Source: Chitinophagaceae bacterium (GTDB taxonomy: Bacteria; Bacteroidota; Bacteroidia; Chitinophagales; Chitinophagaceae). Taken from it: 8,465 nucleotides of DNA. The notes under the pieces are model-generated. The model was not told where the DNA came from. It saw nothing but the letters and a program-made list of their open reading frames with translations, and searched no databases. This document shows positions 1 through 7,208 of the stretch, piece by piece (position 1 is the stretch's first letter; each line of letters starts with the position of its first letter). The position numbers and the translations under genes are program-made. Location: contig JAHEZA010000075.1 in the NCBI GenBank assembly GCA_023251335.1, positions 1-8,465 of the forward strand, read 5' to 3'.

Positions 1-437
1 ATACCCTCTTCCGATTTACAAAGAACCGAAACCGGAGCGTCCACCCCTTCTATTTTCTGAAGCTTGTTGTCCTTAAACTGATATACACCATCCCATGTTC
101 CCATCCAAACACCGGATTCCTTATCGGCTATGACAGAAAAAGAAGGCCCGCGCGAAGTTTCATCATCTATTACCAGAGACCAAGTATCTTTACTTTTTTC
201 TTTAATAAAAATACCGGATGCCGTAGCAATCCATACATTCGAAGATTCATCGACGGCAATATTACGGACATCGTTATCGCCCTCGCTATCTCCAACAATA
301 AATCCCTGGTGGTATTCTTGCCAGAATGTAGTATCAGGCACTCCTGATCCGGCTTTGATAAAGGCTGCAGGAGTTTGTTGTCCCTGGACAAACAAGGATA
401 GCAGGTAACAAAAACAAATAAAAATAAATTGTTTCAT
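1..437 (-). CDS. Secreted two-component-regulator-propeller (Reg_prop) protein, N-terminal part only
   Basis: The frame is open from an ATG at 437-435 to the window edge, giving 145 codons and no stop, so the C-terminal part is missing. Residues 1-19 look like a signal peptide: MKQF, then a hydrophobic run IFICFCYLLSLFV, with probable cleavage near VQG/QQT, so export to the periplasm or beyond is expected. Two Reg_prop-like blade repeats follow. One lies around residues 57-78 (VRNIAVDESSNVWIATASGI), the other around 100-121 (FSVIADKESGVWMGTWDGVY); both match the family pattern of an Asp-rich turn, then 'n-v-W-i-g/a-T-.-.-G-i'. In Bacteroidota such blades form the sensor propellers of hybrid two-component systems, but they also occur in secreted proteins without a kinase. 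Which applies here cannot be told, because the C-terminus is outside the window. The gene lies downstream of susD on the same strand, but a terminator and 426 bp separate them, so it probably has its own promoter. The start is preceded by A/T-rich sequence without a Shine-Dalgarno. A two-codon ATG-TTA-TGA (442-434) overlaps the start out of frame. Confidence 0.8.
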   Translation of the reverse strand, partial: MKQFIFICFCYLLSLFVQGQQTPAAFIKAGSGVPDTTFWQEYHQGFIVGDSEGDNDVRNIAVDESSNVWIATASGIFIKEKSKDTWSLVIDDETSRGPSFSVIADKESGVWMGTWDGVYQFKDNKLQKIEGVDAPVSVLCKSEEG

Positions 438-816
438 AACATTGAATTACTCACTCTCACTCAGATGATCATGAAGTTTACCTGCATAAGTTGTTGCTGT
501 AATTTTTTTCAATTACAGTAAACAAACATTCAAGCCGGATTTATATTTTGCTGCTCTAAAGTAAATACGTGCTGGGCTGATATTCTCAACAGGCAATTAG
601 TGTGTTTTTTTAACTCCCGGAATTTGTTTTTATATTAAAAGCATTGACCTATAAATTACGTTCCGTTATTTTTTTAATATTAATATCCTGAAGCGGCATA
701 CAATTATGTAATGCTAGATCGGTGATGCTTCAAACACGCAATTACTAATAGCTATATTTTTGAAAGAAAATCCGAGTAATAAAATATATTTCTTTTGCGT
801 GATCAACAAAGAATAA
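438..816. other. AT-rich intergenic region between susD terminator and propeller gene
   Basis: No convincing coding frame was seen on either strand. The region must carry the promoter of the minus-strand propeller gene, but I found no exact TAnnTTTG -7 element in that orientation. The closest is AATGTTTG, on the minus strand at about 524-531, with one mismatch. The notable structure is the inverted repeat at 491-525, listed separately. The rest (about 530-816) is low-complexity A/T-rich DNA with short homopolymer runs and nothing else I can name. Confidence 0.6.
491..525. repeat. Long inverted repeat upstream of the propeller gene
   Basis: The arms CTGTAATT (497-504) and AATTACAG (511-518) are perfectly complementary around a 6-nt spacer. 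Pairing continues outward through G496·T519, T495-A520 and T494-A521. After one unpaired A522 it resumes with TTG (491-493) against CAA (523-525), making 14 pairs in all. In the minus-strand transcript the 496/519 position becomes an A-C mismatch. The element lies 54-88 bp upstream of the propeller start codon. No U-tract follows it on either strand, so it does not look like a factor-independent terminator. An operator or a 5'-leader hairpin is more likely; this is inference. Confidence 0.5.
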
Positions 817-848
817 GAAATGCGAATCGTTTTAATGATTCGCATTTC
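817..848 (-). terminator. Hairpin terminator of the susC-susD operon
   Basis: A perfect 12-bp stem, GAAATGCGAATC (817-828) with GATTCGCATTTC (837-848), encloses an 8-nt loop. On the minus strand it begins about 15 nt after the susD stop codon and is followed by the moderately T-rich tail TTATTCTTTG. The position and stem strength fit a factor-independent terminator closing the SusCD transcript. The tail is weaker than in a textbook case, so some read-through into the propeller gene is possible. Confidence 0.75.
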
Positions 849-863
849 CCGTATATAATAATA

Positions 864-2522
864 TTATTGCAATAGCCACATTTTCGAATATTGATCATCA
901 ACCTGGGGTGACAAACCAGTAACGCCTTCTTCATATGCATCTACGTTTTGTCCGAGTTCATTTGCAGGATAACGATAGCGTAGCGGAAATTCGTAACCAC
1001 TTAAATAACCGTTGTTGAATATATTGGGCAATTTGGTTCGTCTGAGATCAAGATAGGTTTCTGCAGATACAAAAAATAATCCAAGCCACTTTTGATCGGC
1101 AATCTGAGCCAATTGACCTGCCTCATCGCCAGGCAAAGCAATACTGGACTGAGCAAGATAATTATCTATATCAGCATCTGATATTCCCCAACGCTTCATG
1201 GAAAAGCGAATCCCATTGCGGTAGTAAGTATCGGCATCCCCGGTAATCATACCTTTAGCGGCTGCTTCTGCGAGAATAAATTGCAGTTCATCACTGTTCA
1301 TAACCATGGCCTTTAATAAGGGGTGGCTATTTTGCCTGAACAATTGCGAAAATTTAGAAACTTTGAAATTGCCATAAGCTCCACCTGCAGCCGTATTCCA
1401 ATGGGCATTACCATTTTTCCAATCTCCGGGCATCCCGGCAATAAAGCCAACGTAAAGTTTATTGGAGTCTAATAGAATGTCCGGTGTCAGGTATTGCGCC
1501 ATATCAGGATTCGCGCGGTTTATGAGTTCCCATTTAGATGTATAGGTAAATCCGTTCGGGTCAGTAGTATTAACCACAACTCCATTTAAAGCCGGATTGC
1601 TTGTCCATGGAACCTCCACAGGTGCGATCCAAACTTTCATTCGGGGATCATTCAATTCTGCTAATTTATCCACAAGTGTTTTACAAGGTCTTCTCCTGTC
1701 GAACTCTGTACCACCATTATCCTTTAAATTACCGCCCTGCCATGAATTGTCCGGAGTAGTTCCGATATAGGAAATAGAGACATTGTCATCAGCAGTAGTA
1801 AAAATAGGTGTGGCAGACGGGTTATTCACAATTGCTGCAATCTGTGCCCCTGCATCAGGTATTTTATTAGAAGCCCGCATCAGTAATCGGATCTTCAGCG
1901 AATTGGTAAATTCCTGCCATTGTAATTTATTTCCTTTAAATACAAGATCATAGGTAGGAGACAAAGGTTCAGTACCATTTGCTATCATCGTATTGGCATC
2001 ATCCAATTCTTTGAGAAGCCCGGTATAAATATCTGCCTGTTTATCATATTTTGGATACAAAATTCCTTCACGCGCTTTTAGCGCTTGTGAGTAGTAAACG
2101 TCGCCATAATAATCAGTCATAAAAGAAAACAAAAGCACCCTGAATGTGGTAAAAATTCCCTTGTGTACCATAGACCCGCGTTTGTCTGCCAGGCCAATAG
2201 CGCCATCAATCAGCTTCAGGATGTTCATAGCTGAATACATATCATCCAACGGTTGCTTGAAGCCGGAATAGTAATTATCGCTGCCCTGGTAATTCCTTTC
2301 AATATATTGAACAGCGCCTGGAAGCCTGCTTGCTTCATAACCCATGTTCTGGTAAAAAAGTGCAGTTTGTTTAATTACGGACGATAAGAGGTAAGGGTCA
2401 TTAACCGACTCTACCGCATCGAGTTGTTGCAAACTGTCAGAAACCCGCAATGCATCTTTACTACATGAGGCAATTGTAGCCAGTAAGACAATTGCAAGAA
2501 CTTTTATTGAAAATGATTTCAT
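864..2522 (-). CDS. SusD/RagB-family surface lipoprotein (SusD-like_2 type)
   Basis: This 552-residue protein is the substrate-capturing partner of the SusC-type transporter encoded just upstream. It is expected to be lipid-anchored on the outer face of the outer membrane, acting as a lid over the SusC barrel. Residues 1-19 form a lipoprotein signal peptide ending in the lipobox IASC, with lipidation at Cys20. The following S-K-D is a partial match to the K-(D/E)2 surface-export signal of Bacteroidota lipoproteins. Family hallmarks are FSFMTDYYGDVYYSQAL (about 132-148), YDKQADIYTGLLKELDDAN (about 159-177), the helix NKLQWQEFTNSLKIRLLMR (about 198-216), and the C-terminal YPANE (518-522) followed by NVDAYEEGV. 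These fit the SusD-like_2 ('starch-binding associating with outer membrane') branch better than classical SusD; that assignment comes from motif recall, not a search. The length is normal. The ATG at 2522 lies 29 bp after the susC stop and is preceded by A/T-rich sequence, consistent with co-transcription. The ligand cannot be inferred. The terminator at 817-848 follows. Confidence 0.93.
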   Translation of the reverse strand: MKSFSIKVLAIVLLATIASCSKDALRVSDSLQQLDAVESVNDPYLLSSVIKQTALFYQNMGYEASRLPGAVQYIERNYQGSDNYYSGFKQPLDDMYSAMNILKLIDGAIGLADKRGSMVHKGIFTTFRVLLFSFMTDYYGDVYYSQALKAREGILYPKYDKQADIYTGLLKELDDANTMIANGTEPLSPTYDLVFKGNKLQWQEFTNSLKIRLLMRASNKIPDAGAQIAAIVNNPSATPIFTTADDNVSISYIGTTPDNSWQGGNLKDNGGTEFDRRRPCKTLVDKLAELNDPRMKVWIAPVEVPWTSNPALNGVVVNTTDPNGFTYTSKWELINRANPDMAQYLTPDILLDSNKLYVGFIAGMPGDWKNGNAHWNTAAGGAYGNFKVSKFSQLFRQNSHPLLKAMVMNSDELQFILAEAAAKGMITGDADTYYRNGIRFSMKRWGISDADIDNYLAQSSIALPGDEAGQLAQIADQKWLGLFFVSAETYLDLRRTKLPNIFNNGYLSGYEFPLRYRYPANELGQNVDAYEEGVTGLSPQVDDQYSKMWLLQ

Positions 2523-2551
2523 AATTTATTTTTTATAGTTAATACTACAGA

Positions 2552-5500
2552 TTAAAAATTGACTCCGAGTTTTACCCCATATGAACGAACGCTCGGCAAT
2601 GTAGCACGAAGAATTCCCTGGTTAGTACCCACTCCGCTAAATGCAGATTCCGGATCTTCATCGCGTCCCGACTTATTCCATTGGAATACATTTCTTCCAA
2701 TGAATGCAATGTTCAAATTATTCATTTTATACCGGCTGATTAATTTATCAGGAAAAGTATAAGTGATTGAAATTTCTTTCATTTTAAAGTTGGTTGCATC
2801 ATAAGTACGTGTTGACGAAAAATTCCAAATTACATCGCCATAGCTGTTGTATGGATATTGATAAAAGGTATTATTTTTATCTGCACCATTTACAATATAA
2901 TCAGCATCGGTAGCATCGGCCGGGTCACCGGTATAATCGGGATTAAGAAACACCCCTTTTGCATAGCTGGCATCATCTACCACGTCGGTTCGCTGCCCAT
3001 CATTGTTATCATTGATGGCCTCATACTGACTAGATCCTTCGGCCGGCCAGGGCAAACCGCCTAAAGCTGCATCGCGTCCGCCTTCCCAATATGGATTGTC
3101 GGTTCCTTTTGTACCAAAAGTCGTCTTTACTCTTCCGTTTGATTCCAGGTACTGCTGGTTTACCGAAATGTACTGTCCTCCTTTGCGAAGGCTGCCTACC
3201 AGGTTCAATGAAAATTGCTTGTATCTCAAACTTGTATTGAGACCAACTATATAGTCCGGGTTGAAATTAGCCAACTGGGCGCGATCCGCATTGTCAGGGC
3301 TATTTTGAAATTCTCCGCCCTCTCCATCTAATAAAGGCATTCCTTTGTACTTACCATTTTTAACTCTCAGTATCGCATTTTGTTCATAAATATTCCCGAT
3401 TTCTTCTCCTTTAGCAATTTTTACAACTGTTTTTCCATCATAATTAGCGAATATATATCCGTTAGGAGCAAACTTGTCTGATAGCTTCGTAATGGTTGCT
3501 TTGTAATGTGTAAAGCTGGCAGAAACATCCCAGTTCCAATCTTTAGTTCTTACAGGAGTTACGGTTAATCCCCACTCGTAACCCTTACTTGTAACATCAC
3601 CAATATTGGTCAATAGCCCATTGTAACCCGTTCCTGGCACTAATGGAATATTGTCAAGTTGATTTTTCTGATCTTTTTCAAAATAAGTAAAATCAAATTT
3701 GATACGACTTTTAAGCATCCAAACGTCGAATCCAAGTTCTTTTGTAATTGAATGCTGGGGTTTTATGTCTGGGTCAACCAGGGCAGCATTAAGAACCACG
3801 GTCTTTGCTGCTCCCCAATCGCTTGTTTCAAATGAATAAGTGTCGATAGACCTTTGTTTTAACAATCCATTTCCCACATCTGCCCATGCCACACGCCCTT
3901 TCAGCAGATTAAAAACTTCGGGAAGTTTAAAAGTCTCGGAAGCAATCCAGCTTAAAGATGCTGACGGATAGAAATAATTTATCTTCTGTTCTGCATACGC
4001 ACCATTGAAGTCCTCTCTGCCGGTAACATCCAAAAACAACTGATTGTTATAGCCCAAAGTTGCAAGTGCATAAGCACTGTATCCCTGCGTTACATTGTAC
4101 GGCGCATTAGCTCCGGAACTAATGGATAAAGTGCCAGGCGCAGCGTTAGCAAGATTGAACAGGGCAGGAGTACTAAGATCACCGGCGGAAGCTTCCAGGC
4201 TGCTGGAATTCGTGTAAGAATAATTGCCTCCCAGCGAAGCTGTTAAAGAGAATTTTTTGAAGTTATTGTTATAGGTTAAGATAATGTCAGAACTTGTTTG
4301 TAAACTGGCATTGCTACCCTGAACAAATTGTCCATATTTATCACTTCTGGATCCCCACGATTTTCTAAGCTCGTAGTTTTCTTTTACATTATCCATTCCG
4401 GTTCGCAAAATCAACCCAAGTGTTTTTCCCATTTGCCAGTCAAGCTGCAGTTTACCAAAGTAATTATCCCGGGTAAAACGGTGTAAATATTCGTAAGTGG
4501 TAAACCAGGGATTGTCATTTGCCACACTAATCCCGTCGTCTTGCATGATAGACCCGTTTTGCAAACTTCCTTCGAACCCTGTGAGCCAGTAATTATGCAT
4601 ATCTGAAAGTGGCTGCAGATTATTAGGAAAATTGAAAAGCAATGAATTTAACACACTATTTGATCCGGCGCTGTTTTGCTTATTTGGCGAATACGTATGA
4701 AAATAGTTTGCGCTTGCGGAAAATTTTAAATTGTTGGCTATGTTATACTCTGTATTGAGGTTAAAGGATTTTTGATTCGTTTTTGTATTCGGCATCACAC
4801 CAATATTCTGCATGTTAGACATTGAAAAGCGAAATGATCCTTTATCGTAAAGGCCATGTACGCTTAAACTGTTGGTGATCGTACTTCCTGTTTGGAGGTA
4901 GGCTTTTACCCGATCTTCATTAGAAGATATCTGCGGGCCGTTTGCCCATTTTTGAGCTTTCACGTCCCAGTAATCTGCAGTAAAACTTCCATCAGTGGGT
5001 GGACCCCAGGTGTCCGTGTTATCATATTGCCATTCATAAACTCTTTCTCCCTGACCATATTGCATTTGTTCCTGGACAAACTGATAGGGCTGATCTGCAG
5101 TAGCAGAAATATTGTAAGTCACTCCAAGGCCTCTTTGGCCTCCTTTGCCGGATTTGGTTGTGATCATTACTACACCATTACCTCCCTGTGCACCATATAA
5201 TGCACCTGCGCTGCCACCTTTAAGTATGGTAACTGAAGCTATGTCCTCGGGGTTTAACTGTGAAAGAATATTTCCGAAATCAACTCCGTCTTTGGAGGTA
5301 AATGTCTGTGCGCCTACCGGAATCCCGTCTATCACATACAAAGGCTGAGATCTGGCTGATACATCTGCGCCACTGCTTAAAGAAGGCATTGCCGTTGTAC
5401 CGCGGATATTCACCAAAACCGAAGAGGTAGGATCACTGCTCAGATTAGTTATATTTACGCCACTCACCTTTCCATCCAATGATTTCAAAACGTTGGGGTT

Positions 5501-6049
5501 GGCAGCCTTAACCAAATTCTCCGAATTCACTTCAGCTACAGAATATCCCAATGATTTTTTCTGTCGTGAAAGTCCCAAAGCCGTTACCACTACTTCATTT
5601 AGAGAGGAAGCTTCGTTGGTTAACGTGATATCAACATGAGTGCGGTTGCCAACCTTTACAGTGACAGTTTTATATCCAATAAAACTGAATCTTAATTCAG
5701 CCGAAGGCGGAACGGAGATTGAAAAGTTTCCGGAATTGTCCGTACTTACACCTGTCGCTTGTCCGACAACCACGACTGATACCCCTGCTATTGGGTTTCC
5801 TTTTTCGTCTTTTACTGTTCCGGTAATCCTTTCATCCTGGGAATCAAATTTATTTCCCTTTTCAACAGATGATTTGAGGGGCTTTTCAGGCTTTGACTTG
5901 TAATGCCCCGGGCCGTTATTAGAAAAGCCCTGCATGGGAACATAAATAAATGCAATCATGATAAGAATAGAAATACATCTCAGACTTAACAGGAAACGGG
6001 CATCTTTTTTTTCATTAAAAAGTTGATGCGAAGGGAAACATTTCATCAT
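2552..6049 (-). CDS. SusC/RagA-family TonB-linked outer membrane transporter
   Basis: This 1165-residue TonB-dependent beta-barrel imports the ligand captured by the adjacent SusD protein across the outer membrane, powered by TonB-ExbBD. The N-terminus has an unusually long polar n-region (about residues 1-18) before the hydrophobic signal segment (about 19-42, ending near MQGFS). A Lys/Pro-rich linker (about 45-72) precedes a carboxypeptidase-regulatory-like domain (about 75-146; ITGTVKDEKGNPIAGVSV, then FSFIGYKTVTV). A TonB-box-like LNEVVVTALG lies at 150-159. The plug (about 165-305) contains NIRGT, QPLYVIDGIPV (235-245) and PEDIASVTILKGGSAGALYG (267-286). The barrel fills the rest and ends in GVKLGVNF with the usual terminal Phe. 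There is no STN domain, so this is a plain nutrient SusC rather than a FecA-like signal transducer. The adjacent ATG codons at 6049 and 6046 are equally possible starts. The gene leads the two-gene operon with susD. The substrate is unknown and no glycoside hydrolase, peptidase or sulfatase is nearby. Confidence 0.95.
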   Translation of the reverse strand: MMKCFPSHQLFNEKKDARFLLSLRCISILIMIAFIYVPMQGFSNNGPGHYKSKPEKPLKSSVEKGNKFDSQDERITGTVKDEKGNPIAGVSVVVVGQATGVSTDNSGNFSISVPPSAELRFSFIGYKTVTVKVGNRTHVDITLTNEASSLNEVVVTALGLSRQKKSLGYSVAEVNSENLVKAANPNVLKSLDGKVSGVNITNLSSDPTSSVLVNIRGTTAMPSLSSGADVSARSQPLYVIDGIPVGAQTFTSKDGVDFGNILSQLNPEDIASVTILKGGSAGALYGAQGGNGVVMITTKSGKGGQRGLGVTYNISATADQPYQFVQEQMQYGQGERVYEWQYDNTDTWGPPTDGSFTADYWDVKAQKWANGPQISSNEDRVKAYLQTGSTITNSLSVHGLYDKGSFRFSMSNMQNIGVMPNTKTNQKSFNLNTEYNIANNLKFSASANYFHTYSPNKQNSAGSNSVLNSLLFNFPNNLQPLSDMHNYWLTGFEGSLQNGSIMQDDGISVANDNPWFTTYEYLHRFTRDNYFGKLQLDWQMGKTLGLILRTGMDNVKENYELRKSWGSRSDKYGQFVQGSNASLQTSSDIILTYNNNFKKFSLTASLGGNYSYTNSSSLEASAGDLSTPALFNLANAAPGTLSISSGANAPYNVTQGYSAYALATLGYNNQLFLDVTGREDFNGAYAEQKINYFYPSASLSWIASETFKLPEVFNLLKGRVAWADVGNGLLKQRSIDTYSFETSDWGAAKTVVLNAALVDPDIKPQHSITKELGFDVWMLKSRIKFDFTYFEKDQKNQLDNIPLVPGTGYNGLLTNIGDVTSKGYEWGLTVTPVRTKDWNWDVSASFTHYKATITKLSDKFAPNGYIFANYDGKTVVKIAKGEEIGNIYEQNAILRVKNGKYKGMPLLDGEGGEFQNSPDNADRAQLANFNPDYIVGLNTSLRYKQFSLNLVGSLRKGGQYISVNQQYLESNGRVKTTFGTKGTDNPYWEGGRDAALGGLPWPAEGSSQYEAINDNNDGQRTDVVDDASYAKGVFLNPDYTGDPADATDADYIVNGADKNNTFYQYPYNSYGDVIWNFSSTRTYDATNFKMKEISITYTFPDKLISRYKMNNLNIAFIGRNVFQWNKSGRDEDPESAFSGVGTNQGILRATLPSVRSYGVKLGVNF

Positions 6050-6124
6050 TTTAGCATTTTTAGTTTATACATTTAATAAACAGTGTCGGTAGTTATCAGC
6101 AATAGTTTATATCAAAAGAAAATA

Positions 6125-6138
6125 CTCGAAATTCCGAG
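6125..6138. repeat. Near-palindrome at the expected susC transcription start
   Basis: CTCGAAATTCCGAG is a 14-bp palindrome with one mismatched pair (A6129/C6134). It begins 2 bp downstream of the candidate -7 box, so it would cover the start site and the first leader bases. It could be an operator half-overlapping the promoter or a small leader hairpin, but chance occurrence is possible. Confidence 0.3.
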
Positions 6139-6139
6139 A

Positions 6140-6147
6140 CAAATATA
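6140..6147 (-). promoter_or_regulatory. Candidate -7 element of the susCD promoter
   Basis: On the minus strand these bases read TATATTTG, an exact match to the Bacteroidota -7 consensus TAnnTTTG. Transcription would start near 6133, giving a leader of about 84 nt before the susC ATG. No clear TTTG/TTG -33 element is seen 19-21 bp upstream, where the sequence is TACAAAG-like. The promoter may therefore need an activator or an alternative sigma factor. Confidence 0.4.
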
Positions 6148-6208
6148 GAAGTTATATATGGACGCTTTGTATTCATTGTTGCCAAATTACTGTACCATCT
6201 TATCATGT

Positions 6209-6230
6209 TGACTGAGATAAGATTCAGTCA
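6209..6230. repeat. Inverted repeat upstream of the susC promoter
   Basis: The arms TGACTGA (6209-6215) and TCAGTCA (6224-6230) are perfectly complementary across an 8-nt spacer. A second, competing dyad CTTATC (6199-6204) / GATAAG (6216-6221) overlaps it. The element lies about 62-90 bp upstream of the candidate susC -7 box, a usual place for an activator site. No regulator gene is adjacent within the window. Confidence 0.35.
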
Positions 6231-6401
6231 GGCCATTCAACGGAAAACACCCTGACAGATTAAGAAATGTCCGATATGATGCTAGAACAATTTTTATGTA
6301 TTCAAAAAGATATTGCATGTCAACACTGACTTAAAAATCTGGTATACAAAAGACTAAACTAACAACACTTAAAAAAATATTTTTTAAAACTCTAATAGTT
6401 T

Positions 6402-6409
6402 TAAATTTG
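6402..6409 (+). promoter_or_regulatory. Candidate -7 element of the small secreted-protein gene
   Basis: TAAATTTG matches the Bacteroidota -7 consensus TAnnTTTG exactly and lies 30 bp before the ATG at 6440, predicting a leader of about 25 nt. A T-run (6380-6385) lies where the -33 element would be, but there is no clear TTG. The TTG inside this box is in frame with the downstream gene, which makes a spurious upstream start codon possible in automatic annotation. Confidence 0.45.
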
Positions 6410-6439
6410 ACATTTATCACAATACTCAAAAATTTAATT

Positions 6440-6742
6440 ATGAAACTCATGAAAATCACTTATCTCTTATTCATTGCATTATCGTTAGCGGCTGTAACGC
6501 CGGTTTATGCAGCAGAAGCACCTGTTACAAAAACAGAAACAGCTAAAGAAGTTCGCGCTGAACAAATAGAATCGCGCCTGATTGAGATCCGGAATTTAGC
6601 CAAAACAAATTTAACCGCTCATGAAAAAAAAGAGTTAAGAAAAGAAGTAAAAAGCCTTAAAAAAGAAGGCAATCACGGCATTTATTTATCCATTGGGGCT
6701 ATTATTATTATCATCATTTTACTTTTAATTCTTTTATTGTAA
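6440..6742 (+). CDS. Small secreted charged protein with C-terminal Ile/Leu membrane anchor
   Basis: This is a 100-residue protein of unknown function. I chose the ATG at 6440 because the in-frame TTG at 6407 lies inside the predicted -7 promoter box; the ATG at 6449 is an alternative. Residues 1-24 form a signal peptide: MKLMK, then a hydrophobic core, with a likely signal peptidase I site at VYA/AEA. Residues about 30-78 are highly charged and probably helical or coiled-coil (for example ETAKEVRAEQIESRLIEIR, then LTAHEKKELRKEVKSLKKE). The last 20 residues (81-100) are a membrane segment whose final 13 residues are only Ile and Leu: six Ile, three Leu, one Ile, three Leu. There is no tail after it, so the mature protein would be anchored by its extreme C-terminus with a charged stalk outside the cytoplasm. 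Small proteins of this layout are familiar in Bacteroidota, but I know of no assigned role. The terminator at 6760-6793 follows the stop by 17 nt. Confidence 0.8.
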   Translation: MKLMKITYLLFIALSLAAVTPVYAAEAPVTKTETAKEVRAEQIESRLIEIRNLAKTNLTAHEKKELRKEVKSLKKEGNHGIYLSIGAIIIIIILLLILLL

Positions 6743-6759
6743 GAACAAAAGAATTATTT

Positions 6760-6793
6760 AAAAAAGCTCATAAAGACCTTATGGGCTTTTTTT
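6760..6793. terminator. Bidirectional terminator between convergent small genes
   Basis: A-run plus GCTCATAA (6760-6773) pairs with TTATGGGC plus T-run (6779-6792) around the 5-nt loop AGACC. The stem has 14 pairs including one U·G, and the plus strand has seven T at 6787-6793. Read on the minus strand, the same stem ends in TTTTTTAAATAATT, so it can also stop transcripts of the 70-residue-protein gene. It is a strong factor-independent terminator for the 6440 gene. Confidence 0.85.
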
Positions 6794-6877
6794 AATTAGT
6801 CCAGTCTTTTAATGTTGTTGATAAGAAATTCTTCTATAAAAAGGATTGCTTCTGATTTTCAGTATCCGTTGAAAAGA

Positions 6878-7090
6878 TCAGGATTTTTTCTTTGCAGTAG
6901 CAACCAGCGCGACTCCAACAATGGCAATTATTCCACCCGCATAGGTCGGCCATCCGTACCATTTGTGTTCTGTTTTATTTACCTGGATAGGGCCCGCATC
7001 AATGATGTTTTCTTTTTTAGGTATAGAAACGCCTTTGATGATTATCATCAGGATACCAATTGCTATTAAGATCCAACCAACTGCTTTCAT
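6878..7090 (-). CDS. Small two-helix membrane protein with a DAGPI loop
   Basis: This is a 70-residue protein of unknown function. There are two hydrophobic segments, residues about 4-19 (VGWILIAIGILMIIIK) and about 48-66 (WPTYAGGIIAIVGVALVAT). The loop between them, about 21-46, is polar and contains NIIDAGPIQVNK. The Lys-rich tail AKKKS should be cytoplasmic by the positive-inside rule, which puts the loop on the periplasmic side as a hairpin protein. Small inner-membrane proteins with the same layout and a 'D-x-G-P-I' loop motif are, from memory, widespread in Bacteroidota and Proteobacteria as uncharacterised proteins. I cannot give a family number with confidence. The ATG at 7090 is the only sensible start. 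The gene converges on the 6440 gene, sharing its terminator, and diverges from the 7274 gene across 183 bp. The clear topology and conserved-looking loop make it more than a chance frame. Confidence 0.75.
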   Translation of the reverse strand: MKAVGWILIAIGILMIIIKGVSIPKKENIIDAGPIQVNKTEHKWYGWPTYAGGIIAIVGVALVATAKKKS

Positions 7091-7208
7091 AAAATCGTTT
7101 TTAGTGAGTGGAAATATAATTCAAATACCATTAGGCACGAAAAGTCTTTTTCCACATTATTCTTTTGCATTTTTCGGTCCATCCTCTTTAGCCAGTTACT
7201 TTTGTCTG

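Larger units (their letters stand above)
6050..6406. other. Regulatory intergenic region between susC and the divergent small-protein gene
   Basis: No credible coding frame was seen in these roughly 360 bp. The region contains the candidate susC promoter (6140-6147, minus), a near-palindrome overlapping the expected susC transcription start (6125-6138), a 7-bp inverted repeat further upstream (6209-6230), and, at its right edge, the candidate -7 element of the small-protein gene. About 6232-6390 is A/T-rich with nothing else recognisable. Confidence 0.6.

Noticed and set aside
130..408. Plus-strand frame of 92 codons over the propeller gene
   Set aside because: The opposite strand encodes a signal peptide plus two Reg_prop blades with a continuous frame to the window edge. 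The plus-strand product has no recognisable features.
4892..5348. Overlapping open frames on the plus strand inside susC (also at 2559-2762, 2858-3064 and 5640-5903)
   Set aside because: They lie antisense within a clear SusC coding sequence, show no recognisable domains and are explained as shadows of the real frame.
6407..6439. In-frame TTG at 6407 as the start of the small secreted protein, giving 111 residues
   Set aside because: The TTG is part of an exact TAnnTTTG -7 box, so it would lie upstream of the transcript start. The ATG at 6440 gives a normal signal peptide with MKLMK at its N-terminus.
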